Origin: Desulfosporosinus youngiae DSM 17734
GTDB lineage: Bacteria; Bacillota; Desulfitobacteriia; Desulfitobacteriales; Desulfitobacteriaceae
Reading direction: 5' to 3'
DNA length: 64,000 bases
Assembly (NCBI RefSeq): GCF_000244895.1
Contig: NZ_CM001441.1
Span: 930,001-994,000, forward strand
How positions within the stretch are numbered: the first letter of the stretch is position 1; each line of letters starts with the position of its first letter. Positions 18,598 through 26,894 of the stretch are shown piece by piece. Position numbers and translations under genes: made by a program. The notes below the pieces were generated by a model. That model had not been told where the DNA came from. It did not search any database and saw nothing but the letters and a program-made list of their open reading frames with translations.

Positions 18598-19179
18598 GTG
18601 CAGACGCTGCAAACGCTCGTACGCAATTTAGCGATCATTTTATTGATAGCCACCTTTCTGGAAATGCTGCTGCCCAATAAATCAATGCGCGGATTCGTCC
18701 AGATGGTGATGGGATTATTTGTGATTTCGGCGGTCCTCACTCCAATTACTGCGCTTCTAAAAACTCCTTTGTCGATGGATATTCCGGCTTGGACAGCGAC
18801 AACCCAACAGGATTTGCCTGCCATAGCTGTTGAAGGGCAAGGGGCTAAAATTGGAGGAGATGCAGTTCAGGAACAATATCGTCAGATTCTGATAAATCAA
18901 ATTAAAGCGCTGGTATTAGGTATTTCAGGCGTCGGGGATGCGGAGGTTGACGTTAAATTTGAAGAGGGAGCAGGGGGGATAATCGATCAGCCTTTAATTG
19001 CTGAGGTGAATGTGTTATTAACGTCTGCCCAAGAAACGATTCAACCGGTACAGCCCATTATTATCGGGGAATCACAAACCCCAATGACAGCTCAATCTCC
19101 AAAAGCCGAAGAGGTTAGGGAGCGGGTTGCCGTATTTATGAATTTGGCTAAAGAGAAAATTTTTGTTCAGGAAGGTTAG
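18598..19179 (+). CDS. spoIIIAF: Stage III sporulation protein AF
   Basis: 193 residues: two N-terminal membrane helices, then a ring-forming extracytoplasmic domain. The GTG start follows AAGGAGG, 13 bases after spoIIIAE. Family and place in the operon are clear. Confidence 0.94.
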   Translation: MQTLQTLVRNLAIILLIATFLEMLLPNKSMRGFVQMVMGLFVISAVLTPITALLKTPLSMDIPAWTATTQQDLPAIAVEGQGAKIGGDAVQEQYRQILINQIKALVLGISGVGDAEVDVKFEEGAGGIIDQPLIAEVNVLLTSAQETIQPVQPIIIGESQTPMTAQSPKAEEVRERVAVFMNLAKEKIFVQEG

Positions 19180-19215
19180 CGGTCATGTAAAGTAATGAAA
19201 GGGGGTATACTCAAT

Positions 19216-19779
19216 ATGGAGTGGATGAAAAAAATTTCGTCTGATAAAATGTTAGTAGGGTTAGTATCTCTTGCAGCGGTGGGGATGGCTTTTATTTATC
19301 TCGGCAAGGGGCCAATAGCCCCTCCTCAAAGTGAACAAACGCAATCTGCAGTAACAACGGTTGCAAGTCCGACGACTAAAATCGGGGTTTTAGAAAAAGA
19401 ATTAGAGAGCAAACTCCAAACTAATATTTTAATGATGGAAGGGGTAGGCAAGGTTCAAGTCTCGGTAAATTTTTTGACAGGGCTTAAAAGTGAGTATGTG
19501 CGTAATAATAATGTCACAAAACGAACGAATAAAGAGACTGACAAAACCGGGGGTACTCGTGAAACTACGGAAATTACGGAAAATCACCAAGTAGTCATGC
19601 CTAATGGTGCTTCCCAACCGGTTATTGCGATGGAAGATCGTCCGGAAATTGGGGGGGTATTAGTGATAGCTGAGGGTGCACGGGACCCAAAAGTAAGAGA
19701 AGGAATTCATACGGCGGTGCAAACCCTTTTAAACATTGAAAGTGCCAGAATTACGGTTGTGCCAATGGGTGGAGTATGA
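19216..19779 (+). CDS. spoIIIAG: Stage III sporulation protein AG
   Basis: One N-terminal membrane helix (about 13-30) and a ring-building extracytoplasmic domain that forms a large secretin-like ring in Bacillus. ATG 19216 is preferred over ATG 19195 because GGGGG lies 10 bases upstream of it. The stop overlaps the spoIIIAH start by four bases. Confidence 0.93.
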   Translation: MEWMKKISSDKMLVGLVSLAAVGMAFIYLGKGPIAPPQSEQTQSAVTTVASPTTKIGVLEKELESKLQTNILMMEGVGKVQVSVNFLTGLKSEYVRNNNVTKRTNKETDKTGGTRETTEITENHQVVMPNGASQPVIAMEDRPEIGGVLVIAEGARDPKVREGIHTAVQTLLNIESARITVVPMGGV

Positions 19780-20351
19780 TGTTTAAGCGTTTGAGCAGGC
19801 CTGTGCTTTTAATTGTTGGTCACAAATCGCGGCTGGGATTAGTTTGCCTTTTAGGGGTGGCGGCCTTACTGGGAACATTAGGAGTTGGCTTGATGACCTT
19901 CGAACCACAGACCTATCTTTCGGGACAAGCCAGTTTTCCTGTCAATGCTCCGGTAGTAGACCCTTCAATTCAGTTTCAAGCAGAAACCGTCAAGCCGAAT
20001 GATTCAGGCGGAAACTATTTTGTTAATTATCGCCTAAAACGAGAACAGGTACGCCAAGAGGCGAAAGCGATGCTTGCCAAGCTGTTGGATTCAACTGTCG
20101 AAAAAAGTAAAACTCAAGCCCAAGAAAAATGGCTGGAACTTAGTTCGGAAATTCAACAAGAGGAAGAAATTGAAAATTTACTTAAGATTAAAGGATTTCA
20201 AGATGCCGTAGCAGATGTTTGTTCAGAACATGTGACCGTGATCGTGTATGCAGCAAATTTAACCCCTCATGAAGTGAGTCTGATTCAAGATATTGTCGTT
20301 CGGACGACGAATGTTCGTTTAGATAAGATTACAGTATCAGCTAAAACGTGA
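19776..20351 (+). CDS. spoIIIAH: Stage III sporulation protein AH
   Basis: Single-pass membrane protein whose extracytoplasmic YscJ/FliF-like domain binds SpoIIQ from the forespore side in Bacillus. 191 residues, N-terminal helix at about 20-40, a charged helical linker, then the ring domain (FQDAVADVCSEHVTVIVYA). Last gene of the spoIIIA operon. Confidence 0.93.
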   Translation: MMFKRLSRPVLLIVGHKSRLGLVCLLGVAALLGTLGVGLMTFEPQTYLSGQASFPVNAPVVDPSIQFQAETVKPNDSGGNYFVNYRLKREQVRQEAKAMLAKLLDSTVEKSKTQAQEKWLELSSEIQQEEEIENLLKIKGFQDAVADVCSEHVTVIVYAANLTPHEVSLIQDIVVRTTNVRLDKITVSAKT

Positions 20352-20448
20352 AATCTCCGTTAAAAAGTTCTATAAGGTTGAGCAGGAAAATGACTGTATC
20401 AAAGCGAATTATATTGAATCAATAGGACTATAGTCCCGGGACGAGAGG

Positions 20449-20829
20449 ATGATAGCACTGAGAATGAGCAAAATTCTTATTGCCGATGATGCCAGTTTCA
20501 TGCGTCTAATGATTAGTCAGATTCTTGCTCGACAGGGTTTAACGGACATTATCGAGGCTGAAAACGGTCAGCAGGCTGTAGAGCAATTTAAATCTAATAA
20601 TCCGGACCTGACCCTCATGGATATCACTATGCCGGAACTTGACGGATTAGCTGCTCTTGAGGAAATCTTGAGTTTTGACCCTTTAGCCAAAGTGGTTGTA
20701 TGTAGTGCAGTTGCCAACGAGAATATTGTTATGGAAGCCTTAAGACGAGGTGCGGTTGATTTTGTAGCTAAACCGTTTCGACCAGAGGAACTGCTGTGTA
20801 TCGTCCTTAGAAACCTAAAGGATAACTAG
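20449..20829 (+). CDS. Stand-alone CheY-like response regulator
   Basis: A receiver domain only, 126 residues. Acidic pocket Asp13/Asp14, phospho-acceptor Asp58 (LTLMDITMP), conserved Ser in VVVCSAV and Lys in VAKPF are present, so it should be phosphorylatable. No DNA-binding domain is fused. It may act on motility or pili or within a phosphorelay; no kinase lies nearby. Start is ATG 20449 or 20464. Confidence 0.9.
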   Translation: MIALRMSKILIADDASFMRLMISQILARQGLTDIIEAENGQQAVEQFKSNNPDLTLMDITMPELDGLAALEEILSFDPLAKVVVCSAVANENIVMEALRRGAVDFVAKPFRPEELLCIVLRNLKDN

Positions 20830-20856
20830 TGTCTTGCTCCCTATTAAATTACTTGT

Positions 20857-20889
20857 AAGCTGTCACCTTATGATGGAAGACAGCTTTTT
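20857..20889 (+). terminator. Rho-independent terminator after the response regulator
   Basis: aagctgtc (20857-20864) pairs perfectly with gacagctt (20879-20886), followed by TTT. It separates the sporulation block from the carboxylase operon. Confidence 0.8.
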
Positions 20890-20986
20890 AATTTGCCGTA
20901 TTCGTTAAATTAGGAAACATAATTAAGCTTAAATACATAAATAGTGATCATAATAAGGTGTTTATTGTATACTTGGGCTCATTTTG

Positions 20987-21015
20987 TTGAAAAAGGCAGG
21001 TCACCCCCATATAAT
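20987..21015 (+). promoter_or_regulatory. SigA-type promoter for the carboxylase operon
   Basis: TTGAAA (20987-20992) and TATAAT (21010-21015) are separated by exactly 17 bases, about 66 bases upstream of the carboxyltransferase start. Confidence 0.75.
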
Positions 21016-21081
21016 AGTACATATGCATTTCAGGAGCGCCTATTATAGACACCTTAAGAATGGGTATAAGAAAAAGAGGGG

Positions 21082-22977
21082 ATGAAGGCAGTGAAACCGG
21101 TTAAGATTACAGATACTACCTTGCGAGATGCTCATCAAAGTCTTTGGGCGACTCGGATGACTACGGAAGATATGCTGCCCATCCTAACTGAACTGGATGA
21201 GGTGGGATATTTCTCGTTAGAGGTATGGGGTGGAGCTACTTTTGATGTATGTCTGCGTTTTTTAGGTGAAGATCCTTGGGAACGTCTGAGACAAATCAAA
21301 AGCCGTGTTAAGAAGACACCCTTGCAAATGTTACTAAGAGGCCAGTCTTTAGTCGGGTATCAGCATTACCCGGACGATGTTGTGCGGGAATTTGTGACGC
21401 TGAGTGTGAAAAACGGGATTGATATTATTCGGATTTTTGACGCTCTAAACGATGTCCGAAATATGGTTGTTCCTATAGAGGCAGCTAAAAAAGCAGGGGC
21501 TCATGTTCAGGCATCTGTTGTATATACAATCAGCCCGGTGCATACTACGAAACATTACTTGGAAACTGCCACGGCGCTGGCTGAACTGGGTGCGGATTCC
21601 ATCTGTATCAAAGATATGGCTGGATTGCTCACTCCGATCAAGGCATATGAATTAATCTCTTTGTTAAAAAAAGAGTTAGGAATTATGATTCATTTGCACA
21701 GCCATTACATTGGTGGCATGGCTGTCGGCACCTATTTAAAGGCAGCTGAAGCAGGGGTTGATGTGGTTGACACCGCTAGCGTTCCCTTAGCCTTTGGCGC
21801 AAGCCAACCTCCTGTTGAAACCGTGGTTAGGACCTTTCAAGAAACGGAATTTGATTCGGGCTTAAATATACGTAAACTATTCCGTATCGCCAAGTATTTT
21901 GAAGCACTGCGTAAAAGCCGTGGTTTCGAGCGTGGTATCACTCGGATTTCAGATATGAGGGTCTTTGAACATCAGGTTCCGGGAGGGATGATTTCTAATC
22001 TGGTATCCCAATTGGAAGAGCAAGGGGCCTTGGAGCGCATCCATGATGTCTTAGAAGAGATTCCCAAGGTGCGTGCAGAATTAGGATTTCCGCCGTTAGT
22101 AACCCCTACTAGTCAAATTGTCGGAACTCAAGCCGTATTAAATGTCCTCAGCGGGGTAAGATATAAATTAGTGCCCGGTGAAGTTAAAGGGTATGTGCGG
22201 GGGTTATATGGCCGTCCTCCAGCTCCTATAAACTCTGAGATCCAGCGCAAAATTATCGGAGATGAGGAGCCATTGTTGGTTCGGCCGGCAGATATTTTGG
22301 AACCTGGCATGGTGAAAGCAAAACTCGACAGCATTGATTTTGCTCAGTCTGCTGAAGATGTTGTGAGTTATGCTCTTTTCCCTCAAGTAGCCAAGAAGTT
22401 TTTTGAAGAGCGGGAACGTGGTGTTCTATCCAGAATGGAACCGAAAGCAGTCAAGGAAACCCGAACCGCGTTCTTAACTAAGGAGGATTCGAAATTGAAT
22501 TTACAAGAAATTAAAGAATTAATCCAGATCATAGATGTGACAGAAATTAGTGAGTTAAACCTTGAAAGTGATGGAGTCAAAATAGCGATCCGCAAAGGAC
22601 CAAGTGCAGGTGCGCTTATTCCTGTAACTGCCGTTGCACGCCAAGAGGGAATTCCGCTGGCTGCAGCTAATGTTTCTGCTCAAGCCACTCCAAGTGTTGA
22701 GCCTTCCGGCAGCGCCCCGGAACCCGTCTTTGCCGCGAACACAGAAACGATTAAGTCTCCCATGGTAGGGACGTTTTATAGTGCACAGTCCCCTGATGCC
22801 GCTCCCTATGTAAAAGTTGGCCAGCATATTGAAGTGGGACAACCGGTTTGCATTGTTGAAGCCATGAAACTTATGAATGAAATCGAGTCGGAAATCGAAG
22901 GAAACGTGATTGAAATTCTTGTAGAGAACGGACAGCCTGTAGAATATGGGCAACCGTTATTCGTCATTGAAAAATAA
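21082..22977 (+). CDS. Carboxyltransferase (PycB/OadA/5S type) fused to a biotin carboxyl carrier domain
   Basis: Transfers a carboxyl group between carboxybiotin and a 2-oxoacid. The N-terminal about 460 residues are the HMGL-like TIM-barrel and conserved carboxyltransferase domain ([28 protein letters not shown]). The C-terminal about 160 residues look like a complete AccB, ending in a biotinyl domain with the biotin-accepting Lys in EAMKLMNEI. Substrate could be pyruvate, oxaloacetate or methylmalonyl-CoA. Biotin carboxylase follows directly. The AccB-like part has its own internal ribosome binding site. No sodium-pump subunits are adjacent, which disfavours a decarboxylase pump. Confidence 0.88.
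   Translation: MKAVKPVKITDTTLRDAHQSLWATRMTTEDMLPILTELDEVGYFSLEVWGGATFDVCLRFLGEDPWERLRQIKSRVKKTPLQMLLRGQSLVGYQHYPDDVVREFVTLSVKNGIDIIRIFDALNDVRNMVVPIEAAKKAGAHVQASVVYTISPVHTTKHYLETATALAELGADSICIKDMAGLLTPIKAYELISLLKKELGIMIHLHSHYIGGMAVGTYLKAAEAGVDVVDTASVPLAFGASQPPVETVVRTFQETEFDSGLNIRKLFRIAKYFEALRKSRGFERGITRISDMRVFEHQVPGGMISNLVSQLEEQGALERIHDVLEEIPKVRAELGFPPLVTPTSQIVGTQAVLNVLSGVRYKLVPGEVKGYVRGLYGRPPAPINSEIQRKIIGDEEPLLVRPADILEPGMVKAKLDSIDFAQSAEDVVSYALFPQVAKKFFEERERGVLSRMEPKAVKETRTAFLTKEDSKLNLQEIKELIQIIDVTEISELNLESDGVKIAIRKGPSAGALIPVTAVARQEGIPLAAANVSAQATPSVEPSGSAPEPVFAANTETIKSPMVGTFYSAQSPDAAPYVKVGQHIEVGQPVCIVEAMKLMNEIESEIEGNVIEILVENGQPVEYGQPLFVIEK
22495..22977 (+). CDS. accB: Possible internally initiated AccB (biotin carboxyl carrier protein)
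   Basis: Inside the carboxyltransferase gene, AAGGAGG (22480-22486) lies 8 bases before an in-frame TTG (22495). Translation from there gives a 160-residue protein starting [17 protein letters not shown], which is how free-standing AccB proteins begin, and ending in the biotinyl domain. It could supply BCCP for acetyl-CoA carboxylase with the adjacent AccC. Whether the internal start is used is inference; it may instead be a relic of gene fusion. Confidence 0.5.
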   Translation: MNLQEIKELIQIIDVTEISELNLESDGVKIAIRKGPSAGALIPVTAVARQEGIPLAAANVSAQATPSVEPSGSAPEPVFAANTETIKSPMVGTFYSAQSPDAAPYVKVGQHIEVGQPVCIVEAMKLMNEIESEIEGNVIEILVENGQPVEYGQPLFVIEK

Positions 22978-22990
22978 GGAGAACAAAAGC

Positions 22991-24337
22991 ATGTTTAAAA
23001 AAGTCCTGATCGCGAATCGTGGAGAAATTGCCTTGCGCATTATTCGAGCATGTCGTGAGCTTGATATTGAGACTGTCGCTGTTTTTTCTGAGGGTGATCG
23101 GGAAGCCTTGCACGTCAAGGCAGCAGACGAAGCGGTCTGTATCGGCCCTGTGTCAAGTGCCAAGAGTTACCTTAATATCCCTAACATCATTAGTGCAGCA
23201 GAATTAACCGGTGCTGATGCAATTCATCCCGGCTACGGTTTTCTATCTGAAAATGCCCGATTCTCTGAGATATGTGAATCGTGTAATATTACGTTTATCG
23301 GGCCATCCCGTCAGGTTATTGAAACGATGGGGGATAAGGCTATGGCTCGAAAAACGATGATTGAGGGCGGGGTTCCTGTAGTTCCAGGCTCAAAAGATAT
23401 TATTACAGATGAAAAGAAGGCTGCAATTGTAGCACAGGAAATTGGCTATCCCGTATTAATTAAGGCCTCAGCAGGCGGCGGGGGCAAAGGAATGCGAGTT
23501 GCTCAGAATGCCAAGGAATTAAGCAAATCCATTCAGGCGGCTCAGAATGAGGCGCAGGCCTCATTTGGCAACGCTGAGGTTTACCTTGAGAAATACGTAG
23601 AGGAGCCAAGACACATAGAGATTCAAATATTAGGGGATAACTATGGTAATGTAGTCCATCTTGGGGAACGGGATTGTTCCTTACAAAGACGTCATCAGAA
23701 ACTTCTGGAAGAGTCCCCTTCAAGTGCCATTAATCCGAAATTGAGAGCAAAGATGGGGGCTGTGGCGGTTCAAGCAGCCAAGTCAGCAAACTATTCGAAC
23801 GCTGGAACGATTGAGTTTTTGCTGGACCGGCATGGGAACTTTTACTTTATTGAAATGAACACACGCATTCAGGTTGAGCACCCGGTGACAGAAATGGTAA
23901 CAGGGCTTGACTTAGTGAAAGAGCAAATTCGATTAGCCGCAGGTGAACCGCTGGGCTATACTCAACAAGATATTCAACTTCGGGGCTGGGCCATAGAGTG
24001 CAGAATTAATGCCGAAGATCCGGATAAGAACTTTATGCCTTCGCCAGGGCTGATCAATATTTACCATGTTCCGGGCGGGCCGGGGGTTCGTGTCGATAGT
24101 GCGGTTTACCAAGGCTATACGGTTTCTCCTTATTATGACTCGATGGTTGGAAAATTGATTGTTTGGGGCGCTACCAGACAGGAGGCCATTGCCCGAATGA
24201 AACGAGCCCTCGAGGAATTTGTTATAGAAGGAATTCATACCACAATACCGTTCCATTTGAAAGTATTGGACAATGCTTTCTATCAACGGGGTGAAGTGTA
24301 TACGAACTTTATTCAGCGCCGTATCCTGGGAGAGTAG
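22991..24337 (+). CDS. accC: Biotin carboxylase (AccC/PycA)
   Basis: ATP-grasp enzyme that carboxylates biotin on the carrier using bicarbonate. About 448 residues, beginning [20 protein letters not shown]; the ATP-binding [12 protein letters not shown] loop and [16 protein letters not shown] catalytic region are intact. ATG 22991 follows TAAGGAG, whereas a longer frame from 22946 overlaps the upstream gene. It serves the fused carrier, and perhaps acetyl-CoA carboxylase too. Confidence 0.95.
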   Translation: MFKKVLIANRGEIALRIIRACRELDIETVAVFSEGDREALHVKAADEAVCIGPVSSAKSYLNIPNIISAAELTGADAIHPGYGFLSENARFSEICESCNITFIGPSRQVIETMGDKAMARKTMIEGGVPVVPGSKDIITDEKKAAIVAQEIGYPVLIKASAGGGGKGMRVAQNAKELSKSIQAAQNEAQASFGNAEVYLEKYVEEPRHIEIQILGDNYGNVVHLGERDCSLQRRHQKLLEESPSSAINPKLRAKMGAVAVQAAKSANYSNAGTIEFLLDRHGNFYFIEMNTRIQVEHPVTEMVTGLDLVKEQIRLAAGEPLGYTQQDIQLRGWAIECRINAEDPDKNFMPSPGLINIYHVPGGPGVRVDSAVYQGYTVSPYYDSMVGKLIVWGATRQEAIARMKRALEEFVIEGIHTTIPFHLKVLDNAFYQRGEVYTNFIQRRILGE

Positions 24338-24341
24338 ATCT

Positions 24342-24702
24342 ACATGCCGCTAAGGCGGTACCATCAGAGGATGATAAAGAGGGCGCTCCCGGGTCGGGCA
24401 GTTTCGCCCACATCCGCTCACTCAGCACTCCGAGGCTCGCCCACTCGCCGGTGCGGGAGCTACCTTCAGCGGATAAGTATTCTTTGGGGATAGCCGCTTC
24501 GGCGAAAATGTCCACCGGACATTTTCGTGCCAAACCTCCGGGTAGTACCTGATGTGAACCCGTGGCTACGTCTCCCCGCACCGTCTTGTGGGCTTTTACC
24601 GCCTCTCCATGCCATGGGTTCGCTTCTGTGGACGAAGCTGCCCTGCTTGCGGGTCTGGGGATTCTTCTGAATGTCTTTAGGGTCTTCTTTTCAAAGTAGA
24701 AT
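24342..24702 (-). repeat. Dispersed structured repeat, copy A
   Basis: A roughly 350-bp non-genic element whose reverse complement matches 45493-45770 over most of its length at roughly 85% by eye. On the minus strand, 24643-24627 pairs with 24412-24396 (17-bp arms, one wobble and one mismatch). A nested stem pairs gcccac...acggtgcggg with cccgcaccgg...gtgggc. It carries an extra arm of about 66 bases absent from copy B. It begins within about 10 bases of the accC stop. It may be a structured RNA gene or a small non-autonomous element. Confidence 0.75.
24503..24527. repeat. Perfect palindrome in the copy-A-specific arm
   Basis: cgaaaatgtcc (24503-24513) and ggacattttcg (24517-24527) are perfect reverse complements around a 3-base loop. 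It lies within the segment missing from copy B. Confidence 0.8.
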
Positions 24703-24768
24703 TCGTGACTTTTAGTTCGACATTCGTTTTACGAACTACGAACCAGGAAGGATGAATTATGAATATCG
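24703..24768. repeat. CGAAC-family intergenic repeat (copy 3)
   Basis: Contains attcgtgac, agttcgacattcg, acgaactacgaacca and tgaatatcga, much like copies 2 and 6. It lies between structured repeat copy A and the asp23 promoter. Confidence 0.5.
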
Positions 24769-24776
24769 AATAACCT

Positions 24777-24805
24777 TTGCTACATCCGCCTTAATTTGGT
24801 ATAAT
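24777..24805 (+). promoter_or_regulatory. SigA-type promoter for the asp23 operon
   Basis: TTGCTA (24777-24782) and TATAAT (24800-24805) are separated by 17 bases. The predicted transcript starts near 24812, with a long leader before the ATG at 24951. Confidence 0.65.
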
Positions 24806-24833
24806 ATCAACGTCATGTAGATAATGGAAACTT

Positions 24834-24865
24834 AGTATAGATGGAGTGTTAACTCCATCTATACT
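24834..24865 (+). promoter_or_regulatory. 14-bp perfect hairpin in the asp23 leader
   Basis: agtatagatggagt (24834-24847) and actccatctatact (24852-24865) are perfect reverse complements with a GTTA loop. It lies about 20 bases downstream of the predicted transcript start. It could be a leader structure, an mRNA stabiliser or an operator; there is no proper T tract. Confidence 0.65.
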
Positions 24866-24911
24866 TTAGTTGATTATCTGGAGAAAAGTGCAATAGGTAC
24901 TTAAGGCAATG

Positions 24912-24931
24912 TGCGAAGTTCTATCGAACTT
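24912..24931. repeat. CGAAC-family palindrome (copy 4)
   Basis: cgaagttc and gaacttcg form an 8-bp stem around tatc, just upstream of the asp23 ribosome binding site. It shares the CGAAC/GTTCG core of the other intergenic repeats. Confidence 0.55.
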
Positions 24932-24950
24932 CGAATCGGGGGGTGAGGGC

Positions 24951-25346
24951 ATGGAAAGTTTAGGATCAGATAATTCCCTGGGATCTATTCGAATTGCTGA
25001 TGAAGTGGTTGAGGTTATTGCCGGATTAGCCGCTTCTGAGGTGGAGGGCGTAGTGGGCATGAGCGGAGGTCTGGTGGGAGACCTGGCGAACATGTTAGGG
25101 AGAAATAAAAACCTGTCTAAAGGGGTTAAGGTCGAAGTTGGTGAACATGAAGTAGCAGTAGACTTATTTATTGTAGTAGAGTATGGTGTCTCTATTCCAG
25201 ATGTGGCTATGGGTGTTCAGGAGGCTGTCAAAGATGCCATTGAAAGTATGACTGGTCTTAAAGTGGTAGAAGCTAATGTTCATGTACAAGGAGTCAATTT
25301 TAAACCTTTGCCGGAAACCAAAGAGGAAGATTTGCGTCTGAAGTAA
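24951..25346 (+). CDS. Asp23/Gls24 family envelope-stress protein
   Basis: 131-residue Asp23 (DUF322, YqhY-like) protein of the envelope-stress family. IRIADEVVEVIAGLAASEVEGV is the family's opening. YqhY next to accBC has been linked to control of acetyl-CoA carboxylase in Bacillus subtilis, so the position after accC is meaningful. ATG 24951 has a GGGGGTGAGG ribosome binding site; the longer frame from 24909 begins inside repeat DNA. Confidence 0.9.
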   Translation: MESLGSDNSLGSIRIADEVVEVIAGLAASEVEGVVGMSGGLVGDLANMLGRNKNLSKGVKVEVGEHEVAVDLFIVVEYGVSIPDVAMGVQEAVKDAIESMTGLKVVEANVHVQGVNFKPLPETKEEDLRLK

Positions 25347-25352
25347 AGAAGG

Positions 25353-25380
25353 CCCCCCCTGGAACCACCAGGGGGGGTTT
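25353..25380 (+). terminator. Strong GC-rich terminator within the asp23 operon
   Basis: CCCCCCCTGG (25353-25362) pairs with CCAGGGGGGG (25368-25377) around AACCA, followed by TTT. It lies 7 bases after the asp23 stop and 19 before amaP, so it may reduce downstream expression relative to asp23. Confidence 0.85.
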
Positions 25381-25398
25381 CTGAAAGAAGGGACGACG

Positions 25399-25917
25399 AT
25401 GTTTGCTTATATTCTTGGATTGCTTCTAATCCTTACGGCGATCTGGTTATTATCTATTGCCACAGGATGGGGGCTTCCATATTTTCTGATGGCTCAGGGG
25501 CTGAACTGGCTAAGAGCCAATCCCTGGGAAAGTACTGTTGTAGCGGGAGGTTTACTCTTGCTGGGATTACTATTGTTTATTCGGCCGCGCCAAAGTGCCG
25601 CCGAGGATTCATTTAGAACATCTTCGAAAGATGGGGATATTCGTATTTCTCTGGATGCACTCCAAGAAATTATTGCCCGAAGCGCCAAGTCCGTGTCTGG
25701 AGTGGTGCAAGTAAAATCAAGTCTCAGACAACGTGATGCCGGGCTTGAAATTCTAGTGTCCTGTCAGTTTGAACAGGGTGTTGTAATTCCCAAACTATCT
25801 GAGGAAATTTTGTCCAAGGTCAAGGAGGATGTCGAACACTATACGGGAATCAATGTGGCAGAGGTGAAAGTGCTGGTCCGTCAGTTAGAAAAGGTCCGCT
25901 CAGCACGAGTCCGATGA
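25399..25917 (+). CDS. amaP: Alkaline shock response membrane anchor AmaP
   Basis: Membrane anchor for Asp23-type proteins. Two N-terminal helices (about 5-25 and 45-65) precede a cytoplasmic Asp23-like domain (about 80-165) with ISLDALQEIIARSAKSVSGV. 172 residues. Overlaps the DUF2273 gene by four bases. Confidence 0.88.
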   Translation: MFAYILGLLLILTAIWLLSIATGWGLPYFLMAQGLNWLRANPWESTVVAGGLLLLGLLLFIRPRQSAAEDSFRTSSKDGDIRISLDALQEIIARSAKSVSGVVQVKSSLRQRDAGLEILVSCQFEQGVVIPKLSEEILSKVKEDVEHYTGINVAEVKVLVRQLEKVRSARVR

Positions 25918-26162
25918 GTGGGTTTTGGTTAAGCCTTGGAGAGAAGATTTCTAAGTTTTTAGTTTGGGCATTAGACAATCATCCGGGAAAGCTCTTCGGA
26001 ACTTCAGCAGGTTTTTTGTTGGGACTGCTATTGGTTACCCTTGGTTTTTGGAGGACCTTGGTATTGGCCTTATTTGCGACGCTGGGATTTATTTTAGGAA
26101 AGCGGCAGGATGATCGTAAAGATATTTCGACATGGTTGGAAAAGTATTTTAACAAATTCTAA
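25914..26162 (+). CDS. DUF2273 small membrane protein
   Basis: 82 residues with two hydrophobic helices separated by a short turn; matches the DUF2273 proteins that accompany Asp23 and AmaP. Starts in the ATGA overlap with amaP. Molecular role unknown; probably part of the same membrane complex. Confidence 0.85.
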   Translation: MSGFWLSLGEKISKFLVWALDNHPGKLFGTSAGFLLGLLLVTLGFWRTLVLALFATLGFILGKRQDDRKDISTWLEKYFNKF

Positions 26163-26205
26163 AATTTATAGTTCAAAATTTCAAGTTACTTAGGGAGGAA
26201 TTTTC

Positions 26206-26637
26206 TTGAGTCGACGATTAGCCCGTGAAACAGCATTGCAAGTGCTTTTTCAAAGGGACCTGACGAAAGAACCGATGAATACAGCTGAAGAAGTTCAACG
26301 TTGGGCTGAGGAATTTGTGGTTCCTGAACCCAGCAGAAACTTTGCTCAGGAACTTGTCGATGGAACAATAGCCCATCAGGATGAGATTGATCAAACAATC
26401 TCTTCATTTGCTCAAGACTGGACGCTTAACCGTATGGCGAAAGTGGATCGAAATGTCATGCGTTTGGCTGCGTATGAAATTCTTTACCGTTCGGATATAC
26501 CAGGCAGAGTAAGCCTCAACGAAGCAATCGAGTTAGCTAAACGCTTTGGGGGAGAGGAATCTGCAAAGTTTGTAAACGGTATCTTAGATCGGATTGTGGA
26601 TAATGCTATGAAAGTAGAACAAAAGGGCTCCGATTAA
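26206..26637 (+). CDS. nusB: Transcription antitermination factor NusB
   Basis: All-helical RNA-binding factor for rRNA antitermination with NusE. 143 residues, starting SRRLARETALQVLFQ and ending with AIELAKRFGGEESAKFVNGILDRI, both classic. TTG start behind GGGAGGAA. nusB usually precedes xseA in Firmicutes; here about 5 kb of other genes intervene. Confidence 0.95.
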   Translation: MSRRLARETALQVLFQRDLTKEPMNTAEEVQRWAEEFVVPEPSRNFAQELVDGTIAHQDEIDQTISSFAQDWTLNRMAKVDRNVMRLAAYEILYRSDIPGRVSLNEAIELAKRFGGEESAKFVNGILDRIVDNAMKVEQKGSD

Positions 26638-26894
26638 AGTTAATTTATAAAAAACCACGGCCGATAAGGCAGGGAGTAAGTTATTACGTCATTAATCTGT
26701 ATATTTAGAATAGTCGGATAATTGCAAGGGGAATCTTATGCTAAGTTTATTACAGAAATCTGCGTATTTCATATTTTTAAAGATAAGATAATTCAATTTT
26801 TTTAAAAATTATACTGGGATCTATGAAGGAAAAATGAATAAACATATCGAATTAACCTAAGAATAGCGAGTAACTTATATTGAGGAGGAGACAC

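Noticed and set aside
20094-20103. TGTCGAAA in spoIIIAH
   Set aside because: Inside coding sequence with no promoter nearby.
24309-24581. Open frame on the minus strand in copy A encoding MRGDVATGSHQVLPGGLA and GEWASLGVLSERMW, with a similar frame in copy B (up to 45780, +)
   Set aside because: The similarity reflects the repeat. In the aligned blocks most differences change the amino acid (about ten against four silent in the first block), the GTG has no ribosome binding site, and the base changes keep RNA stems instead.
24560-24590. GTGCG in copy A read as a possible group II intron 5' end
   Set aside because: No domain V-like hairpin, no conserved 3' end and no reverse transcriptase frame were seen.
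24714-24722. TTCGACA (reverse 0A box) between accC and asp23
   Set aside because: It lies inside a CGAAC-family repeat and not near a sporulation gene, so a chance match is likely.
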